Assembly (NCBI GenBank): GCA_965250275.1
Contig: OZ252297.1
Coordinates: 3,472,001-3,536,000, forward strand
Source: G965250275 sp965250275
Lineage (GTDB): Bacteria > Pseudomonadota > Alphaproteobacteria > Rhodobacterales > Rhodobacteraceae
Direction: 5' to 3'
Length of the DNA: 64,000 bases
Below the pieces are notes generated by a model, which did no database searches, was not told the DNA's origin, and saw only the letters and a list, made by a program, of their open reading frames with translations. The translations under genes were made by a program, and so were the position numbers. Shown piece by piece: positions 8,448 to 16,716 of this stretch. Each line of letters begins with the position of its first letter. The stretch's first letter is position 1.

Positions 8448-10082
8448 TCAGTGCCCGCCCAGAATGCCTGTTCTCACGCCGTAGTCGACCGCGATCTGGT
8501 AGTCAGGGTCGTCGTCGCTGTCGATCATCAGGTGCCCGGCCTTCGTCAGAAGCCTGTGGCAGTCGCGGCTCAACCGACGCAACTGAATGCGCTTCCCTGC
8601 GGTCTCGTAGCGCAGCGCCACCGCCTCGATCGCCTGCAGCGCGGACTGATCCGCGACCCGACTGTCGGCGAAATCGATGATCACTGTTTCCGGGTCGGAC
8701 GCGACGTCGAAGAGTTCCGTAAAACCGTCGACAGACCCGAAAAACAACGGGCCATGGATCTCATAAACCTGTGCGCCTTCCTCGGTGACCGAGTCACGTT
8801 TGGTCGCGCGGATCCGCGTTGCGTTCTGCCAGGCGTAGGCCAGCGCCGAGACGATCACCCCGACAACAACCGCGACGGCAAGGTCCTCCATCACCGTGAC
8901 AACGGTCACCAACAGGATCACAAACGCATCTGTCAGCGGCACCTTGCGCAGGATGGTCAGGGAGTTCCAAGCAAAGGTGCCGATGACCACCATGAACATC
9001 ACACCAACCAGCGCCGCCAGCGGGATTTGCTCGATCAGCGGAGCGCCGACAAGGATAAAGAGCAACAAGAACAAGGCCGCGGCCACCCCTGCGACGCGTG
9101 TACGTCCACCGGATTTGACGTTGATCATCGACTGACCAATCATCGCACAGCCGCCCATCCCGCCGAAGAAGCCTGTCACTGTGTTGGCCACGCCCTGCGC
9201 CACGCATTCCTGCGAGGCCCCGCCTCGTTTTCCGGTGATTTCACCAACAAGGTTCAAGGTCAGCAGGCTTTCGATCAGGCCGATGGCGGCCAGGATCACG
9301 GCATAGGGCAGAATGATCTCAAGCGTCTCCCAGTTCAAAGGCACCATGGGAATGTGAAAAGCCGGAAGCCCTCCCTGTATGGAAGCCAGATCGCCCACAC
9401 GGGGCACTTGCAGGCCAAAGGCGATCACAAGGCCCGCCACCACAGCGATGCCCGCCAGAGGCGCCGGGATCACGCGCGTGATCCGAGGCATCACCCAGAT
9501 GATCGCCATCGTCAGCGCAACTAGACCCAGCATCGTGTAAAGCTCCATACCCGAGAGCCACTCGCCCCCGGACATACCGTGGCCGGTTTGCTCCATGCTG
9601 CCCGGCACTTTGAACTGCCCCAGCTGAGCGAGGAAAATGACGATCGCCAGGCCGTTCACAAAGCCCAGCATGACCGGGTGCGGCACAAGGCGGATGAATT
9701 TGCCCCATCGCATGACCCCCGCCACGATCTGCAACAGCCCCATCAACACCACAGCAGCAAAGAGATATTCGACCCCGTGCTGCGCCACCAGCGCAACCAT
9801 CACAACGGCCAGCGCGCCCGTGGCACCCGAGATCATGCCGGGACGGCCGCCGATCAGGGCCGTGATCAAACCCACGAGGAAGGCCGCATAAAGACCCACC
9901 AGCGGGTGCACTCCGGCCACAAAGGCAAAGGCAACGGCTTCGGGAACAAGCGCCAACGCGACAGTCAGACCGGACAACAGCTCAATCCGCAGACGGGATG
10001 GCGTCAAACCCTCGTCTGGCATCCAGCGCAGGTCGGGCATCGCAAAATGGTCGGCGAACGTCGCCAGAACGGAACGGGTCAT
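8448..10082 (-). CDS. SulP family inorganic anion transporter with STAS domain
   Basis: 544-aa inner-membrane transporter. The SulP core (about residues 20-410) has many hydrophobic segments (GLTVALALVPEAVAFAFVAGV, GLVNGLAIVIFLAQL, SIVN-like SMINVKSGGRTRVAG). A C-terminal STAS domain follows (about 430-540: VYEIHGPLFFGSVDGF, IDFADSRVADQSALQAIE). Relatives include sulfate carriers and sodium-dependent bicarbonate uptake systems (BicA-type); substrate cannot be decided from sequence alone. ATG 10082 is used; a TTG upstream lacks support. It stands alone, divergent from the MTA phosphorylase gene. Confidence 0.93.
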   Translation of the reverse strand: MTRSVLATFADHFAMPDLRWMPDEGLTPSRLRIELLSGLTVALALVPEAVAFAFVAGVHPLVGLYAAFLVGLITALIGGRPGMISGATGALAVVMVALVAQHGVEYLFAAVVLMGLLQIVAGVMRWGKFIRLVPHPVMLGFVNGLAIVIFLAQLGQFKVPGSMEQTGHGMSGGEWLSGMELYTMLGLVALTMAIIWVMPRITRVIPAPLAGIAVVAGLVIAFGLQVPRVGDLASIQGGLPAFHIPMVPLNWETLEIILPYAVILAAIGLIESLLTLNLVGEITGKRGGASQECVAQGVANTVTGFFGGMGGCAMIGQSMINVKSGGRTRVAGVAAALFLLLFILVGAPLIEQIPLAALVGVMFMVVIGTFAWNSLTILRKVPLTDAFVILLVTVVTVMEDLAVAVVVGVIVSALAYAWQNATRIRATKRDSVTEEGAQVYEIHGPLFFGSVDGFTELFDVASDPETVIIDFADSRVADQSALQAIEAVALRYETAGKRIQLRRLSRDCHRLLTKAGHLMIDSDDDPDYQIAVDYGVRTGILGGH

Positions 10083-10310
10083 CAAAAGTCCAGTATGGGT
10101 CGCTGAGGGAATCAAAGCCGCTCGTTACTCTGGCGTGTCCGCTTTGGCTATGGCCTGAGCCGGATAGCCGCTATGCGGTCAGAACATGGCCCGGCCCGGC
10201 GTCATCTTGCAGGGCTTGCCTGGCGCTCCCAACTGCACCTCTTTTCATCGCTTGCGCCCCGCGGAAAGGCACCGGAATATGCCTGTAACAGATTGGGCAA
10301 GGACACTCAG

Positions 10311-11189
10311 ATGGAAAAGACAAAGATCGGCGTCATCGGAGGATCGGGGCTTTACGAGATCGACGGGCTCGCAAACCCCGAATGGGTCACTGTGGAAAGC
10401 CCCTTCGGTGCCCCCTCTGACGCAATTCTAACCGGAACGCTGGATGGCGTTCCCATGGCGTTCCTGCCACGTCACGGGCGCGGGCATGTCTATTCCCCGA
10501 CATCTGTGCCCTATCGGGCGAACATCGATGCCCTGAAACGTTTGGGTGTGACCGATGTTGTCAGCGTCAGCGCCTGCGGCTCCTTTCGGGAAGAAATGGC
10601 CCCCGGGGACTTTGTAATCGTGGACCAGTTCATCGACCGGACCTTTGCCCGCAAAAAAAGCTTCTTTGGCACAGGCTGTGTCGCCCATGTCAGCGTTGCC
10701 CATCCAACCTGCCCCCGGTTGGGGGACGCGTGTGAAACGGCGGCCAAGGCGGCCGGGATCACCGTCCATCGCGGTGGCACGTATCTGGCGATGGAGGGGC
10801 CGCAATTCTCGTCACGCGCGGAATCGCTCATGTATCGCGAGCAATGGGGATGCGATGTCATCGGCATGACCAACATGCCCGAAGCCAAACTCGCGCGCGA
10901 GGCGGAGCTTTGCTATGCCTCCGTGGCCATGGTCACCGACTATGACAGCTGGCATCCGGAGCATGGGGCCGTGGACATTGCGGAAATCGTAGCGATCCTG
11001 ACAGGCAACGCGGACAAGGGCCGGGCACTGGTCGCGCGGTTGCCCGCATTGCTGGGACCCGACCGTGAACTCTGCCCGCATGGGTGTGACCGGGCGCTCG
11101 AGTTTGCGATTCTGACCGCCCCGGACAAACGCGACCCCGAGGTTCTGGCCCGGCTGGATGCCGTGGCCGGACGTGTGCTGAACGGATAG
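10311..11189 (+). CDS. mtnP: S-methyl-5'-thioadenosine phosphorylase
   Basis: 292-aa phosphorylase that cleaves methylthioadenosine to adenine and methylthioribose-1-phosphate in methionine salvage. Motifs are GVIGGSGLYEIDGL at the N-terminus (phosphate loop), LPRHGRGH, the MEGPQFSSRAES active-site segment and VAMVTDYDSWH. Start 10311 follows AGGA at proper spacing and matches the family start. The adenine produced would be recycled by Apt, encoded 2 kb downstream, though the two are not one operon. Confidence 0.96.
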   Translation: MEKTKIGVIGGSGLYEIDGLANPEWVTVESPFGAPSDAILTGTLDGVPMAFLPRHGRGHVYSPTSVPYRANIDALKRLGVTDVVSVSACGSFREEMAPGDFVIVDQFIDRTFARKKSFFGTGCVAHVSVAHPTCPRLGDACETAAKAAGITVHRGGTYLAMEGPQFSSRAESLMYREQWGCDVIGMTNMPEAKLAREAELCYASVAMVTDYDSWHPEHGAVDIAEIVAILTGNADKGRALVARLPALLGPDRELCPHGCDRALEFAILTAPDKRDPEVLARLDAVAGRVLNG

Positions 11190-11278
11190 CGCGACTGCCG
11201 AACGCCTCGCTCAACCCAAAGCGCAAAATGTGATAGAGTGCCTTCATTGATCTGATCATTTTTGAAGGAGTTATTGGC

Positions 11279-12115
11279 ATGAAACAGGGCGCAGTACGGA
11301 TTTTACAGGCCGAATTGGCGGACAAGGGACGGTACACTGGCCCGGTGGACGGCCAACTGAACGCAACGCTGACAGCATCTGTGGCCGGTCTCATCGAAGA
11401 CCGCAGAGCAGACCTGACCGGGACGCCAGATGGCTGGAGCGACGCCCGCAAACGGGTGGCAGCCTTTCAGCTGATCTGCAAGGACGCAGAGTTTGATCCG
11501 GGCCCGGCGGATGGGCTTTGGGGGCAGTTGACCGAATTTGCGTATGGCGAGATCGCCTTTTTCCGCGAACATGGCGAACGTCCGCTAAGCTTTCGGGATA
11601 TCGTTCCGCTTGACGTCAATCCCAACGGATGGCCGCGGGATCATGGCAATCAGTCAGAACTGTTCGACTTTTTCAGCTTTAACCCGAACGCAGGCGGTGA
11701 ACCGGCCACCGTGCTGGTCGACTGCCCTTGGGAGATGAAGCTGGACTGGGACCGCTCTGTCAAAACCCGGCGCATCGGTTGCCATCCCCGCGTGTCCGAC
11801 AGCCTGAACCGGATCCTGACCAACATCCACGACCACTATGGCACTACAGCGTTGAACGAGATGGGCATGAACATCTACGGCGGGTGTAAGAACGTGCGCC
11901 GGAAACGCGCCGGGTCCACGTGGTCCACCCATGCCTTTGCCGCGGCCATAGACTGGGATCCAGGCAACAACAAGCTGGATTGGGGTTGGCGCAAGGCCCG
12001 CATGGCCCGGCCTGATTTTCTCGAGTTCTGGCGGTTCTGGGAAGAAGAAGGCTGGTTGTCACTGGGGCGCACTGACAACTTTGATTGGATGCACGTGCAA
12101 GCTATCAAGAGCTGA
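11279..12115 (+). CDS. Peptidoglycan-binding, M15-type (VanY-like) peptidase
   Basis: 278-aa protein resembling phage-type endolysins. Residues 1-50 and 58-90 look like two peptidoglycan-binding repeats (ILQAELADKGRYTGPVDGQL and AFQLICKDAEFDPGPADGLW). The C-terminal part carries the zinc ligands of an M15 D,D-carboxypeptidase/endopeptidase: STHAFAAAIDWDP (His218, Asp225) and FDWMHVQ (His272). No signal peptide is visible, so export would need a holin or another route, or the protein acts after lysis. Strong ribosome site (AAGGAG, 8 bases). No other phage gene is near. Could be a domesticated endolysin; that is inference. Confidence 0.8.
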   Translation: MKQGAVRILQAELADKGRYTGPVDGQLNATLTASVAGLIEDRRADLTGTPDGWSDARKRVAAFQLICKDAEFDPGPADGLWGQLTEFAYGEIAFFREHGERPLSFRDIVPLDVNPNGWPRDHGNQSELFDFFSFNPNAGGEPATVLVDCPWEMKLDWDRSVKTRRIGCHPRVSDSLNRILTNIHDHYGTTALNEMGMNIYGGCKNVRRKRAGSTWSTHAFAAAIDWDPGNNKLDWGWRKARMARPDFLEFWRFWEEEGWLSLGRTDNFDWMHVQAIKS

Positions 12116-12182
12116 ACGCTTGCATTCCTGCCAAAGCTGAGGCTGTCTGTGCCGGTTCGCCCCAACCGGAGCCTTTGAACCC

Positions 12183-12812
12183 ATGCCCTTTGATCTTTGG
12201 CTGACCTTTGCCGCAGCATCCTTGGCACTGCTGCTCATCCCCGGACCAACCGTCCTGTTGGTGCTGAGCTATGCCCTGAGCAAGGGACGCAGCGTGGCGG
12301 TTGCGTCCGCCGCCGGTGTCGCCCTTGGTGACCTTGTGGCAATGACGGCCTCGCTGGCGGGGCTGGGCGCGCTGGTTCTGGCCTCTGCGACTGCGTTCAC
12401 GGTTCTGAAATGGGTCGGTGCCGCCTATCTCGTCTGGCTGGGCCTAAAGCTCTTGCGCTCTGCCCCGTCCGGAGGGTTGAACCCGGTCGGAACCGGGCGC
12501 GACGTCACTGCGCGAAGTGTCTTTGGGCATGCTGCGGCGGTCACGGCGCTCAACCCTAAATCCATCGCCTTTTTCATTGCGTTCGTGCCGCAGTTTGTTC
12601 GGGCCGACGCCCCACTGCTCCCGCAATTTGCAATTCTCATCGCGACATTTGTAGGGCTAGCAGGCCTAAACGCACTCGCCTACGCGCTTCTGGCAGACCG
12701 GTTGCGCACCACCATCGGACGGCCACGTGTCATCACGGGTCTGACCCGTCTGGGCGGCCTTACCTTGGTGGGAATGGGCGTGGCAACGGCGGTCCTGCGT
12801 CGACCGGGGTAG
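12183..12812 (+). CDS. LysE family translocator
   Basis: 209-aa inner-membrane exporter of the LysE/RhtB type (amino acids or derivatives). About six hydrophobic segments: the first contains LLIPGPTVLLVLSYAL, the LysE signature; others are AAYLVWLGLKLLRSAP and NPKSIAFFIAFVPQF, also diagnostic. Substrate not predictable. A small hairpin (CCGGTT/AACCGG at 12152-12169) lies just upstream and partly covers the GGAG ribosome site, which might modulate translation. Confidence 0.93.
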   Translation: MPFDLWLTFAAASLALLLIPGPTVLLVLSYALSKGRSVAVASAAGVALGDLVAMTASLAGLGALVLASATAFTVLKWVGAAYLVWLGLKLLRSAPSGGLNPVGTGRDVTARSVFGHAAAVTALNPKSIAFFIAFVPQFVRADAPLLPQFAILIATFVGLAGLNALAYALLADRLRTTIGRPRVITGLTRLGGLTLVGMGVATAVLRRPG

Positions 12813-12814
12813 CC

Positions 12815-12985
12815 CTATTTCCTATTCTCTTTCATAAACTTACGGATAAAGCCGCGAATTTCGCGGGCCGCACTGGTGTCCAGATCCTTACACAAGTCCA
12901 CGAACGCGTCCCGCTCTGACTTGTCCAGCCGCAGCACAAGCTGACTGTTCTTTTTCGTCGATGCCTTGCCAGATTTCTTGGTCAC
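12815..12985 (-). CDS. Small ribbon-helix-helix-like protein (56 aa)
   Basis: A 56-residue protein starting at GTG 12985 and stopping at TAG 12815. The layout fits an Arc/CopG-type ribbon-helix-helix DNA-binding protein. A basic tail (VTKKSGKASTKKN) is followed by a short strand (QLVLRL), helix A (KSERDAFVDLCKDLD), a turn, then helix B (AAREIRGFIRKFMKE). It ends two bases past the lysE-type gene on the opposite strand. Its start faces the 43-aa gene, and between them lies a perfect palindrome (13023-13034) overlapping promoter elements, which suggests it regulates itself and its neighbour. No partner toxin is recognised. Low similarity to named families as far as I can tell. Confidence 0.6.
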   Translation of the reverse strand: MTKKSGKASTKKNSQLVLRLDKSERDAFVDLCKDLDTSAAREIRGFIRKFMKENRK

Positions 12986-13003
12986 TTTGATCCGCCCCAG
13001 TTC

Positions 13004-13035
13004 TTGACATCGCGCCTATCATTTGTATATACAAT
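13004..13035 (+). promoter_or_regulatory. Promoter with 12-bp palindromic operator
   Basis: TTGACA at 13004-13009 is followed after 16-18 bases by TATA-type -10 sequences within TTGTATATACAA (13023-13034), which is a perfect 12-bp palindrome. On the minus strand the same palindrome supplies TATACA about 17 bp from TCGACA, giving a possible -10/-35 for the divergent 56-aa gene. One palindrome across both -10 boxes is the classic position for an autoregulator. Confidence 0.65.
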
Positions 13036-13091
13036 GCATAGGCTTTGTCGATAACAGTTTGAACGTAACAACAATAAGAAAGGAAAATCAA

Positions 13092-13223
13092 ATGAACCTC
13101 ATACAGGCACAATCTCTCCTTCTGCGTGACCGGATGGATTGGCGCAAGCCGCATTTGCGGTGGGTCGCGGACGCTTTCTATCGTCAGTTTGTTCCCGCTC
13201 ATCTGAAAAAGACCACGAAATGA
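13092..13223 (+). CDS. Orphan 43-aa basic protein
   Basis: 43-residue protein, MNLIQAQSLLLRDRMDWRKP then HLRWVADAFYRQFVPAHLKKTTK. It is basic and tryptophan/arginine-rich, with a predicted amphipathic middle and no signal peptide or membrane segment. It has its own strong promoter (13004), a ribosome site (AAAGGAAAATCAA before ATG) and its own terminator (13230), so it is a monocistronic small-protein gene rather than a chance frame. I know no family for it. Size and charge recall DUF1127-type small proteins, but the sequence does not match that domain. Confidence 0.6.
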   Translation: MNLIQAQSLLLRDRMDWRKPHLRWVADAFYRQFVPAHLKKTTK

Positions 13224-13229
13224 TCACTT

Positions 13230-13252
13230 GGCCCGCATTGCGGGCCGTTTTT
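13230..13252 (+). terminator. Rho-independent terminator of the 43-aa gene
   Basis: GGCCCGC (13230-13236), loop ATT, GCGGGCC (13240-13246), then GTTTTT. It lies seven bases after the stop codon. Confidence 0.9.
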
Positions 13253-13322
13253 CTGAAAACCCCTTGAATGAACGTGGCGCATCGGCCAAACCCTGTCTGT
13301 CCAACCAGATTTTCAGAGACCG

Positions 13323-13865
13323 ATGATGCCCAGTGCCACAACCGTCCGCGACTACATCCGCACGATTGTCGATTTTCCGCACGAAGGCATCATGTTTCGA
13401 GATGTCACGACGCTCTTCGCTGATGCGCGCGGCTTCCGAATGGCCATCGACCAGATGCTGCACCCTTATGCTGGCATGCAAATCGACAAGGTGGTTGGGC
13501 TCGAAGCGCGCGGGTTCATACTCGGCGGCGCCATCGCTCATCAGCTGAGCGTCGGATTCGTCCCGATCCGCAAGAAAGGCAAACTGCCGGGCGCCGTGAT
13601 CTCCGAGGAGTACTCTCTGGAGTACGGCGAAGCGATCGTGGAAATCCACGACGATGCGATTCAGGCCGGTGAGAAGATTCTTGTGGTTGATGACCTTCTG
13701 GCCACTGGGGGCACCGCCGCAGCAGGGATCAAACTGGTTGAGCGACTGGGCGGCGAGATCGTGAGCTGTGCCTTCATCGTGGATCTGCCCGAACTGGGCG
13801 GGCGCAAGGTCCTGGAAGGGCTTGGCATGGACGTGCATTCGCTGTGCGAGTTCGAGGGGGCCTGA
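13323..13865 (+). CDS. apt: Adenine phosphoribosyltransferase
   Basis: 180-aa cytosolic enzyme converting adenine and PRPP to AMP. The family N-terminus VRDYIRTIVDFPHEGIMFRD is followed by GLEARGFILGGAIA and the PRPP-binding motif ILVVDDLLATGGT (about residues 120-132). Two adjacent ATGs (13323, 13326) are possible starts. Its stop codon overlaps the start of the next gene (TGATG), so they are translationally coupled. It salvages adenine such as that released by MTA phosphorylase. Confidence 0.97.
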   Translation: MMPSATTVRDYIRTIVDFPHEGIMFRDVTTLFADARGFRMAIDQMLHPYAGMQIDKVVGLEARGFILGGAIAHQLSVGFVPIRKKGKLPGAVISEEYSLEYGEAIVEIHDDAIQAGEKILVVDDLLATGGTAAAGIKLVERLGGEIVSCAFIVDLPELGGRKVLEGLGMDVHSLCEFEGA

Positions 13866-14191
13866 TGCCACACGCAGAGATCTCCTACAGCTCAGACCTT
13901 TCGATTGATGCGCACGCGATGTTGCAGCGGATCGAGGATATCCTCGGGCAGCACGATCCCGAAAGCGGTGCATGTAAGGGACGGGCCTACCCGGCTGAAA
14001 CATTCCTGCACACCCATATCCTGATCCGCATCTCCATGCTGTCCAAACCGATCCGCGACGCCGCATTCACCGCGCGATTGCTGTCGGACCTTGAAACAAA
14101 CCTGAAGTCGTTCCTCTCGCGGGATTGCTATTTCTCGCTGGCCATCGACTATTCCGGTCCCACTTATCTGACCAACGAGTTCAAGGTCTGA
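13865..14191 (+). CDS. 5-carboxymethyl-2-hydroxymuconate isomerase-like protein
   Basis: 108-aa tautomerase-superfamily protein resembling CHMI (HpaF), which isomerises an intermediate of homoprotocatechuate degradation. After Met comes Pro (MPHAEISYSS); Pro1 is the catalytic base in this superfamily. HTHILIRISMLSKPIRDAAF and the YFSLAIDYSG end match CHMI. Start 13865 overlaps the apt stop. No other homoprotocatechuate genes are nearby, so its substrate here is uncertain and the pairing with apt may be lineage history. Confidence 0.85.
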   Translation: MPHAEISYSSDLSIDAHAMLQRIEDILGQHDPESGACKGRAYPAETFLHTHILIRISMLSKPIRDAAFTARLLSDLETNLKSFLSRDCYFSLAIDYSGPTYLTNEFKV

Positions 14192-14236
14192 GCCGCAGCG
14201 TGACTACTGCCAAAGCGAACCGTCTCAAAGGTTTGG

Positions 14237-15655
14237 TCAAAGCGCCCGCAACACCGCGCCGGGATTCATGATGCCATTGGGGTCGAGGGCAGTCTTTATC
14301 GCCCGCATCGCCGAGAGTTTCACCGGATCGCCATAGCGTTCCAGGTCATCAACCTTCAGCCGGCCAATACCGTGCTCGGCGCTCACCGACCCATCGAACT
14401 GATCAACCAGGTCATGGACCACACGTTTGATCTCGCTGCGCTGGCCCTCATGATCAGCCCGCGCCCGACCGGGTGCAGGAAAGACGTTGTAGTGCAGATT
14501 GCCATCCCCAAGATGGCCAAAGCAGTTGATCCGAAACGTTCCGACAGCGGCAATTTTCCCCGGCGCCTCGGCAATGAAATCCGGAACAGCGCCCAGCGGC
14601 AAGGAAATGTCGTGGCTCGACACCGCGCCGATCAGCCGGTTCGCCTCGGGAATGTGCTCGCGCACGGACCAAAAATCATCCCGCTGTGCCTGCGACTGCG
14701 CAATAAGACCGTCTGAGACGAGGCCCGCCTCCAACGCATTTTCAAACAGCTGCAACAACGCCCCGGCGGGATCATGCCCCCGCGGCAAACCAACATCGAT
14801 CAGCACGCACCATTCGGGCGCTGACGCAAAGGGTTGCCGGACCTGCGGCAGGACCTGGGCAAGGAAGTCCAGGCCCTGCCGGTGAATGAGCTCAAATGCG
14901 CTGATCCCCTCAGCCAGACGGGACCGCGCCAGCGAGAGCAGTTTGAGCGCTGCCTTGGGTGACGACACCACCAGCAGTGCAGTACCCTGCCCGGCTGGCA
15001 CCGGTGCGAGTTTCAGCGAGGCGGCAGTGATGACGCCCAGAGTGCCTTCGGAACCGATCAGAAGATCCCGCAGATCGTACCCGGTATTGTCTTTGCGAAG
15101 CCGGGACAACCCGTGCCAGATCCGCCCATCCGGCAGCACTGCCTCAAGCCCCAGACACAAATCACGTGTGTTGCCGTACCTCAGAACGTTTACGCCGCCC
15201 GCATTGGTGGCGAGGTTGCCGCCGATCCGGGCGGTGCCTTCGGCGGCCAGCGACAAAGGGAACAGACGGTCAGATGCCAGTGCGGCGGCCTGCACGTCCG
15301 CAAGGATCGCCCCGGCCTCGGCGATCAGGACGTTTTCGTCGGGATAAACTGCCCGAATGGCCGTCATGCGCTCCAACGACAGGATCAGCGGTGTCGATCC
15401 GTCCGGCGCAATCTGTCCGCCAACCAGACCAGTCCCGCCCCCGTAGGGCACCACTCCCACATGCGCTTCGGCGGCTGCGCTGACGAGTGCAGAAACCTCC
15501 GCCACATTTCTCGGCAATGCCAACAGGCCAGCCTGTCCGGCATAGCGCCCCCGCGGCTCTTCGAGATAGCGCGGCTCGGGCGTCCGAAGCAAAACCGACG
15601 GCACAAGCGTTTCCAGATGCGCGGCGAAGTCGGCGTTGGCGGGGGCAAGGGTCAT
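14237..15655 (-). CDS. FAD-binding oxidoreductase, D-2-hydroxyacid dehydrogenase type (GlcD-like)
   Basis: 472-aa flavoprotein of the vanillyl-alcohol-oxidase superfamily, probably oxidising a D-2-hydroxyacid such as D-lactate, glycolate or 2-hydroxyglutarate. The FAD domain includes PYGGGTGLVGGQIAP and GGNLATNAGGVNVLRYGNTRD. The C-terminal cap ends with SVSAEHGIGRLK, the family hallmark. A metallo-hydrolase lies upstream on the same strand (41 bp gap), perhaps one transcription unit. Exact substrate unknown. Confidence 0.9.
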   Translation of the reverse strand: MTLAPANADFAAHLETLVPSVLLRTPEPRYLEEPRGRYAGQAGLLALPRNVAEVSALVSAAAEAHVGVVPYGGGTGLVGGQIAPDGSTPLILSLERMTAIRAVYPDENVLIAEAGAILADVQAAALASDRLFPLSLAAEGTARIGGNLATNAGGVNVLRYGNTRDLCLGLEAVLPDGRIWHGLSRLRKDNTGYDLRDLLIGSEGTLGVITAASLKLAPVPAGQGTALLVVSSPKAALKLLSLARSRLAEGISAFELIHRQGLDFLAQVLPQVRQPFASAPEWCVLIDVGLPRGHDPAGALLQLFENALEAGLVSDGLIAQSQAQRDDFWSVREHIPEANRLIGAVSSHDISLPLGAVPDFIAEAPGKIAAVGTFRINCFGHLGDGNLHYNVFPAPGRARADHEGQRSEIKRVVHDLVDQFDGSVSAEHGIGRLKVDDLERYGDPVKLSAMRAIKTALDPNGIMNPGAVLRAL

Positions 15656-15696
15656 GGGCGATGCTTGCCTTGGGCAGGCGCGGGACGCAAGTCAAC

Positions 15697-16521
15697 TCAC
15701 TCCGGATCGCGCAGCCATTCCGGTTGAAGAACGACAATCGTCGGGCGTGATGGCAGGGTGCGCAGCGAAAGCTCGATAAAGGATGTGCCAGGCCGCTCGA
15801 CTGCGAAATCGCCTGCCATTCCCACCAGAAACGCCTCCAGCGAATAGGTGCTGAACCAGTGCATCGGGATCACGACCGATGATTTGAGACGCTTCAGCAC
15901 CGTCATCATCTCGGGCAATGTCATCGTATACCCACCGTCGACGGGCGCCATCACCACATCAAGGCGCCCCAGTGCGGCAAACTGAGCGTCATTGGGCACG
16001 TGATGCAAATGACCCAAATGCCCGACACAGATGCCCGCGACCTCAAAGACAAAAATCGAATTGCCCTTGGGTTCGACGCCCGCAAACTGCGACCGGATGT
16101 CCGTCGACACGTTGCGCACCAGCATTTCGCCCAGATCAAGGTGATGATCCACACCCTGCCCGAAGTTTTCCCCCCAGCCGGGCAGGACATGCGGAATGGC
16201 CGGGTCGGGGTTAGCCGTCCAATGCGTGTCATGCGCATGATTCATGGTCACTACATCGGGTATCATTCTGGTTGTTCCAATGAACCCGGTGAAGTCCGTC
16301 ACCGCGTTGAGCCCGCCCGGTGTCTGGATCAGAAAACTGGCATGGGCGATGTAATGCAAACGCACGGCATAAGGGTCCAGAGGCGCGGTCCAGGACGCCT
16401 TGTGCAGGTACTCTATGCCGGGTGTGGCATCCGCAATTGCGATGCAGTGGCTGGGTCGCCGCTCCTGCGCGGCTGCCGCCATTACTCCTGCAATCAAGAA
16501 CACTAGCGCCAGTCGGATCAT
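15697..16521 (-). CDS. Exported MBL-fold metallo-hydrolase
   Basis: 274-aa protein with an N-terminal signal peptide (MIRLALVFLIAGVMAAAAQ), thus periplasmic. The metallo-beta-lactamase metal motif appears as NHAHDTHW, followed by GHLGHLHH and PMHWF histidines, consistent with a dinuclear zinc site (UlaG-like subgroup). Start 16521 is chosen because it begins the signal peptide and has AGGGGGG upstream. A 29-codon frame on the same strand (16607 to 16518) overlaps this start by ATGA and could be a small coupled leader gene; its coding status is unclear. Confidence 0.85.
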   Translation of the reverse strand: MIRLALVFLIAGVMAAAAQERRPSHCIAIADATPGIEYLHKASWTAPLDPYAVRLHYIAHASFLIQTPGGLNAVTDFTGFIGTTRMIPDVVTMNHAHDTHWTANPDPAIPHVLPGWGENFGQGVDHHLDLGEMLVRNVSTDIRSQFAGVEPKGNSIFVFEVAGICVGHLGHLHHVPNDAQFAALGRLDVVMAPVDGGYTMTLPEMMTVLKRLKSSVVIPMHWFSTYSLEAFLVGMAGDFAVERPGTSFIELSLRTLPSRPTIVVLQPEWLRDPE

Positions 16522-16716
16522 GAGCCGCCCCCCTCTTCTTGCAGAATAGCGCGCACGAAATCCGCGTCCAGATCGATCCCGCCTGTTGCTGCTGCCTGTA
16601 GACCCATTGTGAAGTCCGTCCGACACTTCGGGTGTACGACGGGCGCCTTGCCCGAAAGATGCGCAAATTGTTTAAGCCATCTTGCCGCGCCCCAAACCGC
16701 ATTCTACGACAACCAC

